Origin: Xanthobacteraceae bacterium
GTDB lineage: Bacteria > Pseudomonadota > Alphaproteobacteria > Rhizobiales > Xanthobacteraceae
DNA length: 9,757 bases
Assembly: GCA_030043175.1 (NCBI GenBank)
Contig: JASHYD010000430.1
Coordinates: 1 to 9,757, forward strand
Reading direction: 5' to 3'
Part shown: positions 1 to 6,153 of the stretch, piece by piece
Numbering within the stretch: the first letter of the stretch is position 1
Layout of the letters: each line of letters opens with the position of its first letter
Position numbers and translations under genes: made by a program
The notes under the pieces: generated by a model
Databases searched by the model: none
The model's input: the letters and a program-made list of their open reading frames with translations, nothing else
What the model was told of the DNA's origin: nothing

Positions 1-2
1 AT

Positions 3-383
3 TCTATCATCAAGGGAGCGGCCAATCGCCGTCGCACCAATGCGATACTCTCGGCTACTGATGGCCGGCGCAAGGCCCGCCAAATGCTCGCTGGCAGGCG
101 TTGGGAGGACTCAACCTTGGCCGATCTCAAAGTCAAGCACGCCGCTTTGGGCGCCAAGGGACAGCAAATCGAGACCGAGGCCGCCCCAATCCGCCACGTC
201 GCTGAGCCGATCGGTGCCGAGAAAGACAGCGAGTGGACAATTCGATGGCTTCTGGCGCTCATGATGATGTGGTGGGATCCGCCTGCCAGGGGCCTGACGG
301 CTGCCGCGTCGGGACGGAATCGACCACAGAGCGACGCCGCGTTGCCGGAGATCATCGACGATGTACTGCAGGTCGCGGATTAG
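3..383 (+). pseudogene. 3' part of a rhizobial-type hypothetical protein
   Basis: The frame is open from the left edge, so the N-terminus lies outside the window; an internal ATG at 84 exists but the reading upstream is equally protein-like. The visible part is basic and helical (RRRTNAILSATDGRRKARQ), then a charged stretch (DLKVKHAALGAKGQQIETE), then a short hydrophobic segment around 229-300 (RWLLALMMMWWDPPARGL) followed by TAAASGR. From memory, hypothetical proteins common in Bradyrhizobium end with a very similar charged stretch plus a hydrophobic segment of the form RWLIALMVLCCDPLAIALTAAASARR-stop. Here the hydrophobic segment is altered (WW for CC, PPARG for PLAIA), and the frame runs about 24 codons past the usual end, with that tail antisense to a resolvase-like scrap. 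This suggests a decayed copy joined to other DNA near 310. Function unknown; the family identification is recollection, not a search. Confidence 0.5.
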
Positions 384-389
384 CCGCAG
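321..389 (-). pseudogene. possible serine resolvase fragment
   Basis: Read on the minus strand, these 23 codons give LRLIRDLQYIVDDLRQRGVA and then L. This resembles the part of Tn3/Hin-type serine recombinases just after the catalytic region, where rhizobial resolvases read roughly ARSIRDLQDIVHxLKAKGVAL before the TEQPIDTSTAAGK stretch. Neither the catalytic serine region upstream nor the TEQPIDT segment downstream is recognisable, so at most it is a scrap left from a mobile element. The match is short and could be chance. Confidence 0.27.
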
Positions 390-970
390 GGGCCCTGCCC
401 AGGTTGCCGTCTAACATCCTGGTCAATGCTGGCAATCAGCTCATCCGTGGAGCCCTTTGGCAAGCATCTTGTTCTTGGCGCTAGGGTGCAGGACGGTCCG
501 GGGCACGGCGTTCGTCGGGGCACTTGCCAAACAGCCAAAGCCCGAAACCAGGATCCGGTCGCACACTGGTCCTACAAACTCGATCGAGCGGCCTAACATG
601 GGGGCACGGAATCCTGTTTGAAACGGCGGCAGCAACAAGCGACTCAAAGGGTTCCTTCGCGAATATGCGACAAATTGGCAGAACAACTATGTGCCGCCGT
701 GGTGCCGGTTGACTGGCGATAACGAACGCAGCCGCCGCCCCTAACGTGCCGCACACAGCACCACTTTTCAAGCTGCACAAATGCTCTTCTCCTTTACGTT
801 GGCACCTGTTCAGGCTCGACGCCATCGGAAGTTGACGTCGCCCAGTTTGTTTGGACAGGCGTCGGCAATCAGCCGCCGCGCGGCTGGCTTCAGTGGATGC
901 GGTCTCAGTCCACCGTCGAGCGAACGCACATTCCTTCAGCGTGGGGTTCTTCATGGTCGCATTCGGTGTG
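390..970. other. gene-poor stretch, no recognisable gene
   Basis: About 580 bases with open frames on both strands but none with a family I recognise, a ribosome-binding site or consistent coding character. A plus-strand segment near 625-740 reads RLKGFLREYATNWQNNYVPP, which looks protein-like but follows a stop codon and ends soon after. The longest minus-strand frame (481-954) has a hydrophobic patch (GTLGAAAAFVIASQP) without a start codon in a sensible position. It probably contains degraded coding DNA of unknown origin. Confidence 0.4.
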
Positions 971-1717
971 ATGCCGATTGATGATGCACTGGCCCGACGT
1001 GCGATTCCAAATACCCATCTGACCCATCCAGTATTTATCGCTTCGAAGACGCCAGAAACGTCGAGAAATGGCTGCGGCTTTTATGTCAACTCCGAGCACG
1101 CTATGTATCTCGTTAGGACAAGGCAGGTTCTCACTGGTGGACTGGACCTGTGGAGTCGACATCGCGAACGCTGCGCGACAGAGCTTCAGTTGTCGTCATA
1201 TTCAAAGGACCTTCCGTTTCGATAGCGGATCGTTCTGACGGCAAACCTCTCAGTCCTGAGAAAAGACGGCGACGTTAACTTTCACCCATCCAAAACTCTC
1301 GTTGTCATAAAACAAGCGACGGCCGGTCTGCCGGCAAGCCGCAAAGCACTGCAGCAATGAAAGAGTCGGCAGAGAGCGACCTCCTTGGCGTGCCCACGGC
1401 TGCGGTCAAAACATACGAGCAAGTACCAGTTGGAAATGATGTGATCCTATACGGATATCCGGCGCTCGGAATTCCCAAGGATCCGTGGCTTGATCCCTCC
1501 CGTCCGCTGTTACGCGGGGGTCTCATCGCGGGTCGCGACCCGCGAAAGCGCTCGATAATCGTCGACGGTGGCGACCGCGGAGACGACGGCTGTCCGGTTT
1601 TTGAGATAGGTCCTGAGGATTAGGGCTACAGTCTTATTGGTGTTTGCGATTGATCCGCTCGACTCGGAATATTCAATCGTAAAGCCGATGGAGTTTGTCC
1701 TCGAACTGATGAATTAG
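971..1717 (+). pseudogene. trypsin-like serine peptidase pseudogene with altered triad positions
   Basis: Four segments line up with a trypsin-like peptidase family I recall from rhizobia. Segment one (971-1222) reads HLTHPVFIAS, CGFYVNSEHAMYLV and VLTGGLDLWSRH. Segment two (1226-1357, same frame after a TAG) reads NLSVLRKDGDVNFHPSKTLV. Segment three (1357-1650, shifted frame, crossing a TAG at 1621) reads VGNDVILYGYPALGI, RPLLRGGLIAG, KRSIIVDGG and later GYSLIGV. Segment four (1640-1717, shifted again) gives the usual C-terminus, SEYSIVKPMEFVLELMN. In intact relatives the His lies in T-A-(A/R)-H-V-L, the Asp in D-V-A-V, and the Ser in GNSGGP. The corresponding residues here are RTRQVL (Gln), KTLVV (Thr) and GDDGCP (Asp). 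No signal peptide is obvious. Two in-frame stops and two frame changes make it non-functional as one protein. The family call is strong; alignment of the Asp position is the weakest part. Confidence 0.7.
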
Positions 1718-1921
1718 CGCTACGACTCCCCGTCAGAAAAAATGAAAAAATTCCTTGCCTTGCGGATCGCCCCGAGAGGGGACACGCAGGCAGATGCGAT
1801 CTTGTCGTGCAGAAAACTGCAAGCGGAAGGGCAAAGTCGCTTCGCTGAGTTTGCTTTGCACCTCGGAAAAGACGCCGCCGGCGGCCTGGCGACCTCGGAA
1901 GGGGCGAGGACCTGGTGCAAG
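1718..1921. other. spacer with an unrecognised open frame
   Basis: No gene I can support. A plus-strand frame (1742-1969) begins with ATG AAA AAA TTC after an A-rich run (1736-1750) and reads ILSCRKLQAEGQSRFAEFAL and then HLGKDAAGG. It has no ribosome-binding site and I do not recognise the protein. It overlaps the end of the minus-strand small ORF at 1922-2098, and could be a remnant of a coding region. Confidence 0.3.
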
Positions 1922-2098
1922 TTATCGGTGGTTACTTCCTATCGGAGAACACGTTCGCGCAATCGGTGATCCAATTGCTAGGTACCGATTGTCAGTCAGG
2001 AACATTGAGGGGCGGCACTGTGACAGCGTCATGCCGAGCACAGCAACGGCGAGGAGGACGAGCGCCAGGATCGAGGTGCATACATACAAACCGCGCAT
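1922..2098 (-). CDS. possible small membrane or exported protein, 58 residues
   Basis: I chose the ATG at 2098 because GAGAGG lies five bases upstream on the minus strand; a longer frame to 2269 has no comparable signal. The protein starts MRGLYVCTSILALVLLAVAV, a single strongly hydrophobic stretch of about 20 residues that could be a membrane anchor or uncleaved signal. It continues through LSQCRPSMFLTDNRYLAIG to a basic C-terminus. A Cys follows the hydrophobic stretch, but its context does not make a good lipobox. It lies downstream of, and on the same strand as, the exported protein at 2221-2613, with about 120 bases between. I do not recognise a family, and hydrophobic frames of this size can arise by chance. 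Confidence 0.33.
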   Translation of the reverse strand: MRGLYVCTSILALVLLAVAVLGMTLSQCRPSMFLTDNRYLAIGSPIARTCSPIGSNHR

Positions 2099-2103
2099 AA
2101 ATC

Positions 2104-2119
2104 CTCTCGGGATCGAGAG
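2104..2119. repeat. inverted repeat covering the ribosome-binding site of the small ORF
   Basis: CTCTCG (2104-2109) and CGAGAG (2114-2119) form a perfect six-base-pair stem with a four-base loop. In minus-strand mRNA the 3' arm contains most of the GAGAGG element in front of the ATG at 2098, so folding would hide the ribosome-binding site. Whether this is regulatory or coincidental cannot be told from one sequence. Confidence 0.3.
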
Positions 2120-2220
2120 AATCGCAGCGCGCCAAGCATAGGAGCGATACTCGCTATCCTCGTCCCCGCTGATCGTTATCGATCTGCGAATTTTCCAGCT
2201 CGGTGCGGGGGTTACGCCGA

Positions 2221-2613
2221 TTAGCGAATGCCAACCGGTAAAGCGCTCTTCTTGAGCATTGATACGCATTCCGAACGCTTGCCTTCGCAGCGCAAATCCC
2301 GTGCGGTTGCCAGTAAGGCTTCCAGCCTATTTACGGATTCGATTTCCGCTTTTCTCACGGAATCGCGAGTAGGCTGATGATGAAGCATCGCACCGACAGA
2401 CTGCGGTGCACTCGCCACAACGCGCCCTTGGGTGCGCGCTTCGTTAAGCGCAGTTTGCAGTCGCGCAATTGCAGCCTTACATGCTCCAGGCGAAGCTGAG
2501 TCGGTGACGCCAGACTCGCCAGCTCGTGCAGTCCCAATCCATGTTCCGGCGCAACCCACACCCGTCAAAGCTCCGAGCATTAGAGCCAAAGCTGATTCAA
2601 CTGGCGCCTTCAT
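2221..2613 (-). CDS. exported hypothetical protein, 130 residues
   Basis: The start at 2613 is set by GGGAGG five bases upstream of the ATG; the frame is open to 2742 but the extra residues are charged and follow no such signal. The N-terminus (MKAPVESALALMLGALTGVG) is a signal peptide, with likely signal peptidase I cleavage after TARA near residue 30. A Cys at about residue 21 might suggest a lipoprotein, but the preceding residues fit a lipobox poorly. The mature part is helical and charged: CKAAIARLQTALNEARTQGR, then SVGAMLHHQPTRDSVRKAE, then LEALLATARDLRCEGKRSEC, ending MLKKSALPVGIR. Hypothetical periplasmic proteins with this order and the AMLHHQPT motif are, as I recall, common in Bradyrhizobium and Afipia. 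The conserved Cys pair could form a disulfide. No function is known to me. The reading frame is intact, so this is one of the few apparently living genes here. Confidence 0.72.
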   Translation of the reverse strand: MKAPVESALALMLGALTGVGCAGTWIGTARAGESGVTDSASPGACKAAIARLQTALNEARTQGRVVASAPQSVGAMLHHQPTRDSVRKAEIESVNRLEALLATARDLRCEGKRSECVSMLKKSALPVGIR

Positions 2614-2791
2614 CGAAACCTCCCGGATTACCTGCGCGCGCGGAACCCATCGCTTCTGGAACTTCCGACCCGCAGGTTGGTAATGCCGCGCCTCATTTGT
2701 TCGCTTTTCGCCCTTGAGGACGCGACCGGTGTAATTTCTCATCAGTCAGGGGGATGCGCCTGCAGCGCGTGCGCCGCCAACCGGTAGCGGA

Positions 2792-2817
2792 GGTAGGGCC
2801 GCAAAATGGACCCTACC
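2792..2817. repeat. inverted repeat, possible RNA hairpin
   Basis: GGTAGGG (2792-2798) pairs perfectly with CCCTACC (2811-2817). Inside it CC (2799-2800) can pair with GG (2808-2809), leaving one bulged A and a seven-base loop. The hairpin sits between two minus-strand reading frames. There is no T run on either strand, so it is not a classical intrinsic terminator. Confidence 0.35.
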
Positions 2818-2827
2818 GTCCCTGGTC

Positions 2828-3004
2828 TTAACGCGAATTAGTACGTCGGGCCTGCCGGTTTCTTGCGCTCGACTGACCACCGAGAGCGTGCGTGTTGTCT
2901 TCCTGTTTCGGTGGATGTGGTCGAATCGGCCATCGCATCAGTAGCGAGGCAACTGGTGCAACGATGGCGGCCATTGCGAGTATAACGAGTTTATTTCGCA
3001 ACAT
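2828..3004 (-). CDS. possible short membrane-anchored protein, 58 residues
   Basis: From the ATG at 3004 the frame begins MLRNKLVILAMAAIVAPVAS, which has the form of a signal anchor (basic residues, then about 18 hydrophobic residues). It continues with a basic, proline-rich tail (MRWPIRPHPPKQEDNTHALG) ending in several Arg residues. The frame is open to 3088, where another ATG begins MKRLLIYFDHNSKRHQREKG, a less likely hydrophilic extension. The ribosome-binding site is weak for either start. I recognise no family; evidence is limited to the anchor-like N-terminus. Confidence 0.22.
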   Translation of the reverse strand: MLRNKLVILAMAAIVAPVASLLMRWPIRPHPPKQEDNTHALGGQSSARNRQARRTNSR

Positions 3005-3096
3005 GGCCCGTTTCCGCGTTTCGCTACCCCCTTTTTCCCGTTGATGTCGCTTACTGTTATGGTCAAAATAAATCAGCAGCCGCTTCACGCCAGTGA

Positions 3097-3330
3097 ATTG
3101 GCGTTCAAATTACTAACTCAGCTGCTAACGTCCTTGGTCTATACCTGGGCCAGTACGTCGAAGCCGGGGCGCTGCTCGAAATGCTCAATTTCGGTGATCT
3201 CGACGACGACCACGAGCACGATCACCTGTCAGAGGCCGATGGCACCCACCTGCTACCCGACGGCGTGAAGCTTTGTGCATGTGCGCCGGCTATGTTTTCT
3301 CGGGCCGCCCATAGAAGCACCGGTCATTAA
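3097..3330 (+). pseudogene. acidic, His-rich open frame without a good start
   Basis: After a TGA at 3094 this frame stays open for 77 codons and reads ANVLGLYLGQYVEAGALLEM and then LNFGDLDDDHEHDHLSEADG followed by THLLPDGVKL. The first in-frame ATG is only at 3181, inside what looks like conserved sequence, so the true 5' end seems to be missing. The acidic and His-rich cluster (about residues 37-48 of the open frame) could bind metal, but it could equally be a linker. After about 3280 the sequence loses protein-like character. I do not recognise the family; it may be the tail of a gene cut by rearrangement just upstream of the efflux remnant. Confidence 0.28.
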
Positions 3331-3398
3331 CAGCGAATTTAACTTTCCGGACTCCAATTTATTCTGCATTGGGCTGGCGAGGTCTATACTATACGCGA

Positions 3399-3464
3399 AT
3401 GAAGCGGGCGATGAGTTTACGATCCCTTGCCCCGCCAGTCGTGGCTTCGGGTGTGCAATTATGA
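3399..3464 (+). other. possible leader mini-ORF overlapping the tolC start
   Basis: A 21-codon frame (MKRAMSLRSLAPPVVASGVQ, L) ends with TGA at 3462-3464, overlapping the ATG of the tolC-like gene at 3461 as ATGA. TATACT at 3385-3390 resembles a -10 element about nine bases upstream of the mini-ORF ATG, but no good -35 element lies at the right distance. Alternatively the mini-ORF is the original N-terminus of the efflux gene, separated by a small frame change. Neither reading is firm. Confidence 0.2.
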
Positions 3465-4279
3465 TCGGGGATTTTGCTCCGAGGGCAACGTCGGGCGTCA
3501 TAGGGTCGGTTATCTACCTATCGATGGCGCTGACGATACGGGCGGAGACGCTCAGTGGCGCGCTAATCAACGCATATCAGCATAATCCGCAGCTAAACTC
3601 GCAGCGCGCGGTCACGCGGGCGACCGACGAGCAGGTGCCCCAGGCGCTTTCGGGCTACAAGCCGACAATATCGGCAACGCTATCGACCAGTCGGGCATAT
3701 ACCAGTCAAGTCACGAAGGAAACGAGTGGATCTCCTGTAAACGTGGGGACGCGAGTAATTGTCCTCCCTCAAGCCCCCTGTGTTGCGCCTCCCTGCTATC
3801 CGCGTTCGGACTTCGGCTCGTCGCCGAGCGCCGCCGGCCTGACTATCTCGCAGACCCTTTTCAACGGATTCCAGACCGCGAATCGGGTGCGCCAAGCTGA
3901 CTCCAATACCTCGGCGGCGCGGGAAGCGCTGCGGGCGACCGAACAAACCGTTCTTTTGAATGCGGCCACAGCGTACATGGATCTCTTGCGCGACGGGCCG
4001 TTGCTCGAACTGCAGCGTCGCAATGTCGAAGTGCTGCAGGAGCAGTTGCGTCAAACCCGCGATCGCTTTGATGTCGGCGAAGTGACGCGCACAGATATTG
4101 CGCAAACGGAAGCCCAACTGGCCCAGGGGCGCGCCACCGTCCTGTCAGCGGAAGCGCAATATGTGAGGTCGCGCGCGAATTATCGGCAATTCATCGGCGT
4201 TGAAGCCGCTACGCTGCAACCGGCGGCCCCGGTCGATCGTCTGTCGTCGCGTGACCTCATCACGGCGATTGAAATTGCG
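3461..4279 (+). pseudogene. tolC-like: TolC-family outer-membrane efflux protein, N-terminal half
   Basis: The product would be the periplasmic and outer-membrane channel of a tripartite efflux pump. From the ATG at 3461 the first 28 residues form a signal peptide (GVIGSVIYLSMALTIRA) with probable cleavage before ETLSGAL. The next part is typical TolC: SGALINAYQHNPQLNSQRAV, then ALSGYKPTISATLS, then SQTLFNGFQTANRVRQADSN, then LNAATAYMDLLRDGPLLELQ, then RRNVEVLQEQLRQTRDRFDV and GEVTRTDIAQTEAQLAQGRA. These are the first pair of long helices and the strand region of the fold. About 273 residues are present compared with roughly 450-520 in the family; the second structural repeat is missing. Near 4274-4283 the frame passes without a stop into adaptor sequence, so a deletion removed the 3' half of tolC and the 5' half of the adaptor gene. 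The ribosome-binding site is weak. A channel cannot form from this half alone. Confidence 0.82.
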
Positions 4280-4782
4280 CGCGTCTTTGTGCAGGTACCG
4301 CAGGGGTTGTCCGCGGGTATTCGCGACGGCCTGAGGGCAGAGTTGTACCTGCCCCAATATCCTGACAAAACCTTCAATGCCACTGTGGCGACCACAGCAC
4401 GCGCCATCAATATAACGTCGCGCACGCTGCTGGTTGAATTGCACGCTGAAAACACCGATGAACTTTGCAACCTGGCACCTATGCCGAAGTCCATTTCGAG
4501 CTGCCGGGCAATCCAGACATGGTGCAAATACCCACGAGCGTTTTGCTGTTTCGGTCGGAGGGACTGCGGGTCGCGGTGATCGGCCCTGATAACAAAGTTG
4601 AGCTGAAGAAGGTGACACTCGGTCGCAATCTCGGTGCCGCCGTCGAGGTCTTGAATGGCCTCGCCTCATCGCAGCGGATCGTCGATAACCCGCCAGACTC
4701 GCTGGCCACAGGCGATGTGGTTCGTGTCGCCGCCGGGCACGCAGAAACAAAGGAGGCCGATCTAAAAGCACAAGGTAACTGA
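4280..4782 (+). pseudogene. RND efflux periplasmic adaptor (HlyD/AcrA family), C-terminal half, frameshifted
   Basis: Adaptors of this family link an inner-membrane RND pump to TolC. The segment starts with RVFVQVPQGLSAGIRDGLRA, then ELYLPQYPDKTFNATVATTA and SRTLLVELHAEN, matching the beta-barrel and membrane-proximal domains. At about 4460-4465 the frame changes, most simply by loss of one base. In the fused frame the reading turns to unrelated residues and stops at 4579. In the other frame, from 4465, it resumes as LQPGTYAEVHFELP, IPTSVLLFRSEGLRVAVIG, LKKVTLGRNLGAAVEVLNGL and PPDSLATGDVVRVA, ending at a natural-looking stop at 4782. The N-terminal membrane anchor, lipoyl and hairpin domains are absent, replaced by the TolC half. 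The RND pump gene that normally neighbours an adaptor is not in the window. The whole fusion is very likely non-functional. Confidence 0.82.
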
Positions 4783-4794
4783 GTGACGATCCGT

Positions 4795-4810
4795 CCCTCC
4801 GTATGGGAGG
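4795..4810. repeat. short hairpin after the adaptor remnant
   Basis: CCCTCC (4795-4800) and GGGAGG (4805-4810) form a perfect six-base-pair stem with a four-base loop, 12 bases after the adaptor stop codon. No T run follows, so termination would be inefficient. The 3' arm equals the GGGAGG at 4845-4850 that serves the next gene, so it could also act as a decoy ribosome-binding site. Confidence 0.27.
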
Positions 4811-4856
4811 CGTGCCGCTCGGTTGCGTGCTTGAATTCAAACACGGGAGGAATAAA

Positions 4857-5321
4857 ATGAGGCGTCACCTGACGATAAGCATCCTAACCATAGGCCTATC
4901 ACTTCCGGGGTTGGCGGACGAATACGAATCGTCGCGCGAAGTATATTCGCTACGTTTGGCTGATCTTATGATCGAGACTCAATTTAGATATTTTAAATTA
5001 TGGTATGCTGGTAGAGAACAAAATTGGGAACTTGCTGATTTCGAGTTGGAACAGATCAGAGAAAGTTTCGACAATTCCGCGAGAATATTTCCAACTATTC
5101 CTTTGGCAAGTAAACATATGATTATCCAGCCAGCAAACGAGCTTGATAGCGCTATCGAAGCGAAAGACAGCGCAAAGTTTGCGCGGGCATTTGATCAACT
5201 TACCGCAGCCTGCAATGCTTGTCATGAGGCAGCTCGTCTCGGCTTCATCGTAGTCAGACAACCGAGGATGCCGCCGGTTGAAACCTCGCCGTTCACGGAG
5301 GAAATATTTTCACCGAGATAA
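4857..5321 (+). CDS. periplasmic c-type haem protein with C-terminal CNACH (cytochrome c'/c-556-like)
   Basis: The start at 4857 is fixed by GGGAGG five bases upstream; the open frame reaches 4803 but without that signal. The product is 154 residues. The first 20 or so (MRRHLTISILTIGLSLPGLA) form a signal peptide with cleavage before DEYES. The mature part is largely helical: LRLADLMIETQFRYFKLWYA, then NWELADFELEQIRESFDNSA, then PANELDSAIEAKDSAKFARA. Near the C-terminus it carries a single haem-attachment motif, CNACH, at about residues 119-123. A four-helix shape with CxxCH in the last helix is the layout of class II cytochromes c. I recall close relatives annotated as small cytochrome or hypothetical proteins in Bradyrhizobium and Burkholderia. 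The electron partner is unknown. The stretch around 4980-5130 is clearly AT-richer than its neighbours, which suggests separate origin. It looks intact and sits between the efflux remnant and the two-component genes. Confidence 0.75.
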   Translation: MRRHLTISILTIGLSLPGLADEYESSREVYSLRLADLMIETQFRYFKLWYAGREQNWELADFELEQIRESFDNSARIFPTIPLASKHMIIQPANELDSAIEAKDSAKFARAFDQLTAACNACHEAARLGFIVVRQPRMPPVETSPFTEEIFSPR

Positions 5322-5478
5322 CGTGAGTTGCCAATACAAAGATGACTTTCATTCTGACAGCAGGAAGTGCAGCTCCGCTATTGAGCACAATGGTCTTCCA
5401 GATTGCGAGCGGAGCAACTCGAGGTGCCCACAGATATGTTGGCGGAAACGTGTGGTCATCACCGATTAGGACCGGCAG
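5322..5478. other. intergenic region before the response regulator
   Basis: About 157 bases with no supported gene. It should hold the 3' end of the haem-protein transcript and any promoter of the regulator gene. I see no clear -35/-10 pair and no hairpin followed by T residues. AGGA at about 5468-5471 lies roughly seven bases before the regulator ATG and is its likely ribosome-binding site. Confidence 0.3.
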
Positions 5479-6153
5479 ATGGCGAGATTGCTTCTCATCG
5501 AGGATGACGAGGAGACGGCTGAGCAAATCAGAGCCGAACTCAGCGATCGCGGGTTCGATGTGGACTGGGTCGCGGACGGCCTCACAGGCCTGGACAGGGC
5601 GCGTGCCGGGGATGCGGACGCCATGATTATCGATCGCCTGTTGCCAGGGATGGACGGTCTGGTCATTATCGAGGCATTGCGGTACCAAGGCGTGCACACG
5701 CCCGTTCTTGTCCTGAGCGCACTTGGCTCCGTTGACGATCGCGTGCGCGGCCTGCGGGCGGGTGGTGATGATTATCTCACAAAGCCCTTCGCAACCGTGG
5801 AACTGATCGCTCGGATCGAGGCTCTGTTGCGTCGGCCGGCAGACAACCGAGCCACGACGCTGCGGATCGGTCCGCTCAAACTCGATCTCATCGAACGAAC
5901 CGCAAAGCGCGGGGATCGTGTAATCGAGCTCTTGCCGCGAGAGTTCCGGCTCCTCGAATATATGATGCGTCGCAAAGACCAGCTGCTGACACGCACCATG
6001 CTGCTAGAAGATGTCTGGGATTACAAATTCATTTCGCAAAGCAATCTCGTCGATGTTCATATGGGACGACTGCGACACAAGGTTGACCTGGCGAACGAGC
6101 AGCCAATGATTCATATTGTCCGCGGTGAGGGATTCATCCTCCGTGCCCCCTGA
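5479..6153 (+). CDS. OmpR/PhoB-family two-component response regulator
   Basis: This cytoplasmic DNA-binding regulator is normally phosphorylated by a partner kinase. The 224-residue length is standard. The receiver domain (about residues 1-115) has the acidic pocket at Glu8, Asp9 and Asp10 (LLLIEDDEE), the phospho-acceptor Asp52 in IIDRLLPGMDG, the switch residue Ser80 (VLVLSALG) and the conserved Lys102 in DYLTKPFA. A short linker leads to the winged-helix domain (about 128-222), with LLPREFRLLEYMMRRKDQLL, the recognition region around NLVDVHMGRLRHKVD and a C-terminal IVRGEGFIL hairpin. All key residues are present, so it appears functional. Its 3' end overlaps the sensor-kinase start, indicating an operon. 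That kinase is broken, so this regulator is now without its cognate histidine donor. Its target may have been the neighbouring efflux genes; that is an inference from position only. Confidence 0.93.
   Translation: MARLLLIEDDEETAEQIRAELSDRGFDVDWVADGLTGLDRARAGDADAMIIDRLLPGMDGLVIIEALRYQGVHTPVLVLSALGSVDDRVRGLRAGGDDYLTKPFATVELIARIEALLRRPADNRATTLRIGPLKLDLIERTAKRGDRVIELLPREFRLLEYMMRRKDQLLTRTMLLEDVWDYKFISQSNLVDVHMGRLRHKVDLANEQPMIHIVRGEGFILRAP

Noticed and set aside
481..954. Minus-strand frame of 157 codons
   Set aside because: No ribosome-binding site, no recognisable family and poor coding character; only a short hydrophobic patch looks protein-like.
3399..3401. ATG at 3399 as the real tolC start
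   Set aside because: It is in another frame and reaches a TGA at 3462; the ATG at 3461 gives a proper signal peptide in the TolC frame.
3680..4840. Long minus-strand open frames (for example 3680-4117 and 4145-4840) opposite the efflux genes
   Set aside because: They are antisense to well-recognised TolC and adaptor sequence, have no family resemblance and contain low-complexity Arg-rich stretches typical of GC-rich shadows.
5342..5626. Plus-strand frame overlapping the start of the response regulator
   Set aside because: Most of it lies out of frame inside the regulator gene; its first part has no ribosome-binding site or recognisable sequence.
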